From positions 1 to 6,202 of the forward strand of contig JAGAYQ010000263.1 of assembly GCA_017940445.1 (NCBI GenBank): DNA of 6,202 nucleotides, given 5' to 3'. A program made the position numbers and the translations under genes. Under the pieces are notes generated by a model, which worked only from the letters and a program-made list of their open reading frames with translations, searched no databases and was not told the DNA's origin. This DNA comes from Pyramidobacter sp. (GTDB lineage Bacteria; Synergistota; Synergistia; Synergistales; Dethiosulfovibrionaceae). Shown piece by piece: positions 5,725 to 6,202 of the stretch. How positions within the stretch are numbered: the first letter of the stretch is position 1; the number at the start of each line of letters is the position of its first letter.

Positions 5725-5777
5725 TAAGGAAACGCTGGTCTCTTTCTGCATAATGGGATTTAATCAACTTTTCTATA
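5725..5777. mobile_element. 53 bp relic of the same MITE-like element
   Basis: It begins TAAGGAAACGCTG (5725-5737), identical to 611-623. After six unrelated bases it continues with 5744-5766, the exact reverse complement of 622-644 (23 bp). The last part (5767-5777, ACTTTTCTATA) is a decayed version of the expected right end GCGTTTCCTTA, 6 of 11 matching. This is what an internally deleted copy with both ends retained would look like. It starts 3 bp after the hydrolase stop and ends against the terminator. Confidence 0.65.
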
Positions 5778-5780
5778 AAA

Positions 5781-5810
5781 AACGAGGCTGCCCGTTTGGA
5801 CAGCCTCGTT
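5781..5810. terminator. Bidirectional intrinsic terminator
   Basis: AACGAGGCTG (5781-5790) pairs with CAGCCTCGTT (5801-5810) around a 10 nt loop that can close by two more C-G pairs. The plus-strand tail is ATTTTTGCC, serving the alaX-hydrolase unit. The minus-strand tail, counting the last stem bases, is TTTTTTATAG, serving the ArsD-like gene. It stands between convergent genes. Confidence 0.9.
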
Positions 5811-5824
5811 ATTTTTGCCTTCGC

Positions 5825-6202
5825 TCACATCCAGAAAAATCCGTGCTTCGATTTCGGTTTTCCGCAGCCGCAGGGACAGGGGACGTCGCCGTCCTGAGCA
5901 GCGTCGGCAGAGTCCTCCTCGTCGGCAAACTCGTAGCCCAGCACCTCCGGCGGCAGCTCCAGCCAGTCGATCAGCTCCGCGTCTTCGGGGTAGTGTCCCG
6001 CGATCACCGGAACGCCGTCCACCAGCGTCAGCGGCAGACGGTCCTCGCCGAAGACCTTCATGTACTGCGCCACAGCCGCGTTCTGCTCAAACGCCTCAGG
6101 CTCCTTCTCCAGATCGTGACGCTCCCACTCCACGTTCTGCTGCTTCAGCACCTCAAGCGACTCAGCCAGATCGTCGAGCGCCGAGTAGTCCTCGTACCAC
6201 GA
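5825..6202 (-). CDS. arsD: ArsD-like arsenic metallochaperone/repressor family protein, 5' end outside the window
   Basis: The visible 125 residues run from the right edge to a TGA at 5825-5827. The core matches ArsD: 'LEVLKQQNVEWERHDL' (16-31), 'EPEAFEQNAAVAQYM' (34-48), 'LPLTLVDGVPVIAGHYP' (56-72), then 'AELIDWLEL'. ArsD proteins carry arsenite to the ArsA ATPase and can repress ars operons. The N-terminal CCxxxxC metal site would lie outside the window, so function is unproven. After the core come an acidic linker (about 88-106) and the tail 'CPCGCGKPKSKHGFFWM', unlike the usual ArsD end with vicinal cysteine pairs. It resembles a SEC-C motif (CPCGSGKKxKKCC), with H120 in place of the third ligand and the fourth missing. 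The frame is open to the edge, so a start at the GTG at 6151, which would cut into a helix of the domain, is unlikely. Confidence 0.8.
   Translation of the reverse strand, partial: SWYEDYSALDDLAESLEVLKQQNVEWERHDLEKEPEAFEQNAAVAQYMKVFGEDRLPLTLVDGVPVIAGHYPEDAELIDWLELPPEVLGYEFADEEDSADAAQDGDVPCPCGCGKPKSKHGFFWM

Overview
The window looks like ordinary GC-rich bacterial chromosome with short intergenic gaps and two small mobile-element relics. Nothing in it fixes the species. Strong AGGAGG-type ribosome sites, an ECF-type biotin transporter subunit, an ArsD-like protein and a PhzF-like isomerase would suit a Gram-positive-like or Synergistota-like anaerobe. That placement is inference and weak.

Layout, left to right. 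A minus-strand M24 (Xaa-Pro peptidase-like) gene enters from the left edge with its first 147 codons. A gene-free stretch follows, ending in a ~180 bp non-autonomous transposable element (611-793) with near-perfect 18 bp terminal inverted repeats and a TA target duplication. The element's right end supplies the stop codon of a small minus-strand GNAT acetyltransferase. A minus-strand LysR-type regulator comes next and is divergent from a PhzF-family isomerase. The 150 bp between those two holds a good plus-strand promoter and several dyad symmetries. A ~235 bp gap with a strong hairpin separates PhzF from the convergent bioY gene.

The bioY/alaX divergent region is the best regulatory read-out. 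bioY has a textbook promoter on the minus strand (TTGACA, 17 bp, TATGAT). It is covered by four copies of an ATTGTCAnCAT half-site, two of which form a BirA-like operator. alaX (alanyl-tRNA editing, with a DHHA1 tail) has its own promoter on the plus strand. It is followed two bases later by an alpha/beta hydrolase, so these two are probably translationally coupled. A second, 53 bp relic of the same transposable element lies 3 bp after the hydrolase stop. A bidirectional terminator then separates it from a convergent ArsD-like gene that runs off the right edge and ends in a cysteine-rich SEC-C-like tail.

No rRNA, tRNA, CRISPR array, phage gene or full insertion sequence is visible. I see no clearly new multi-gene system. 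The points of most interest are the half-site array at bioY, the transposable-element pair placed at gene 3' ends, and the unusual ArsD tail.
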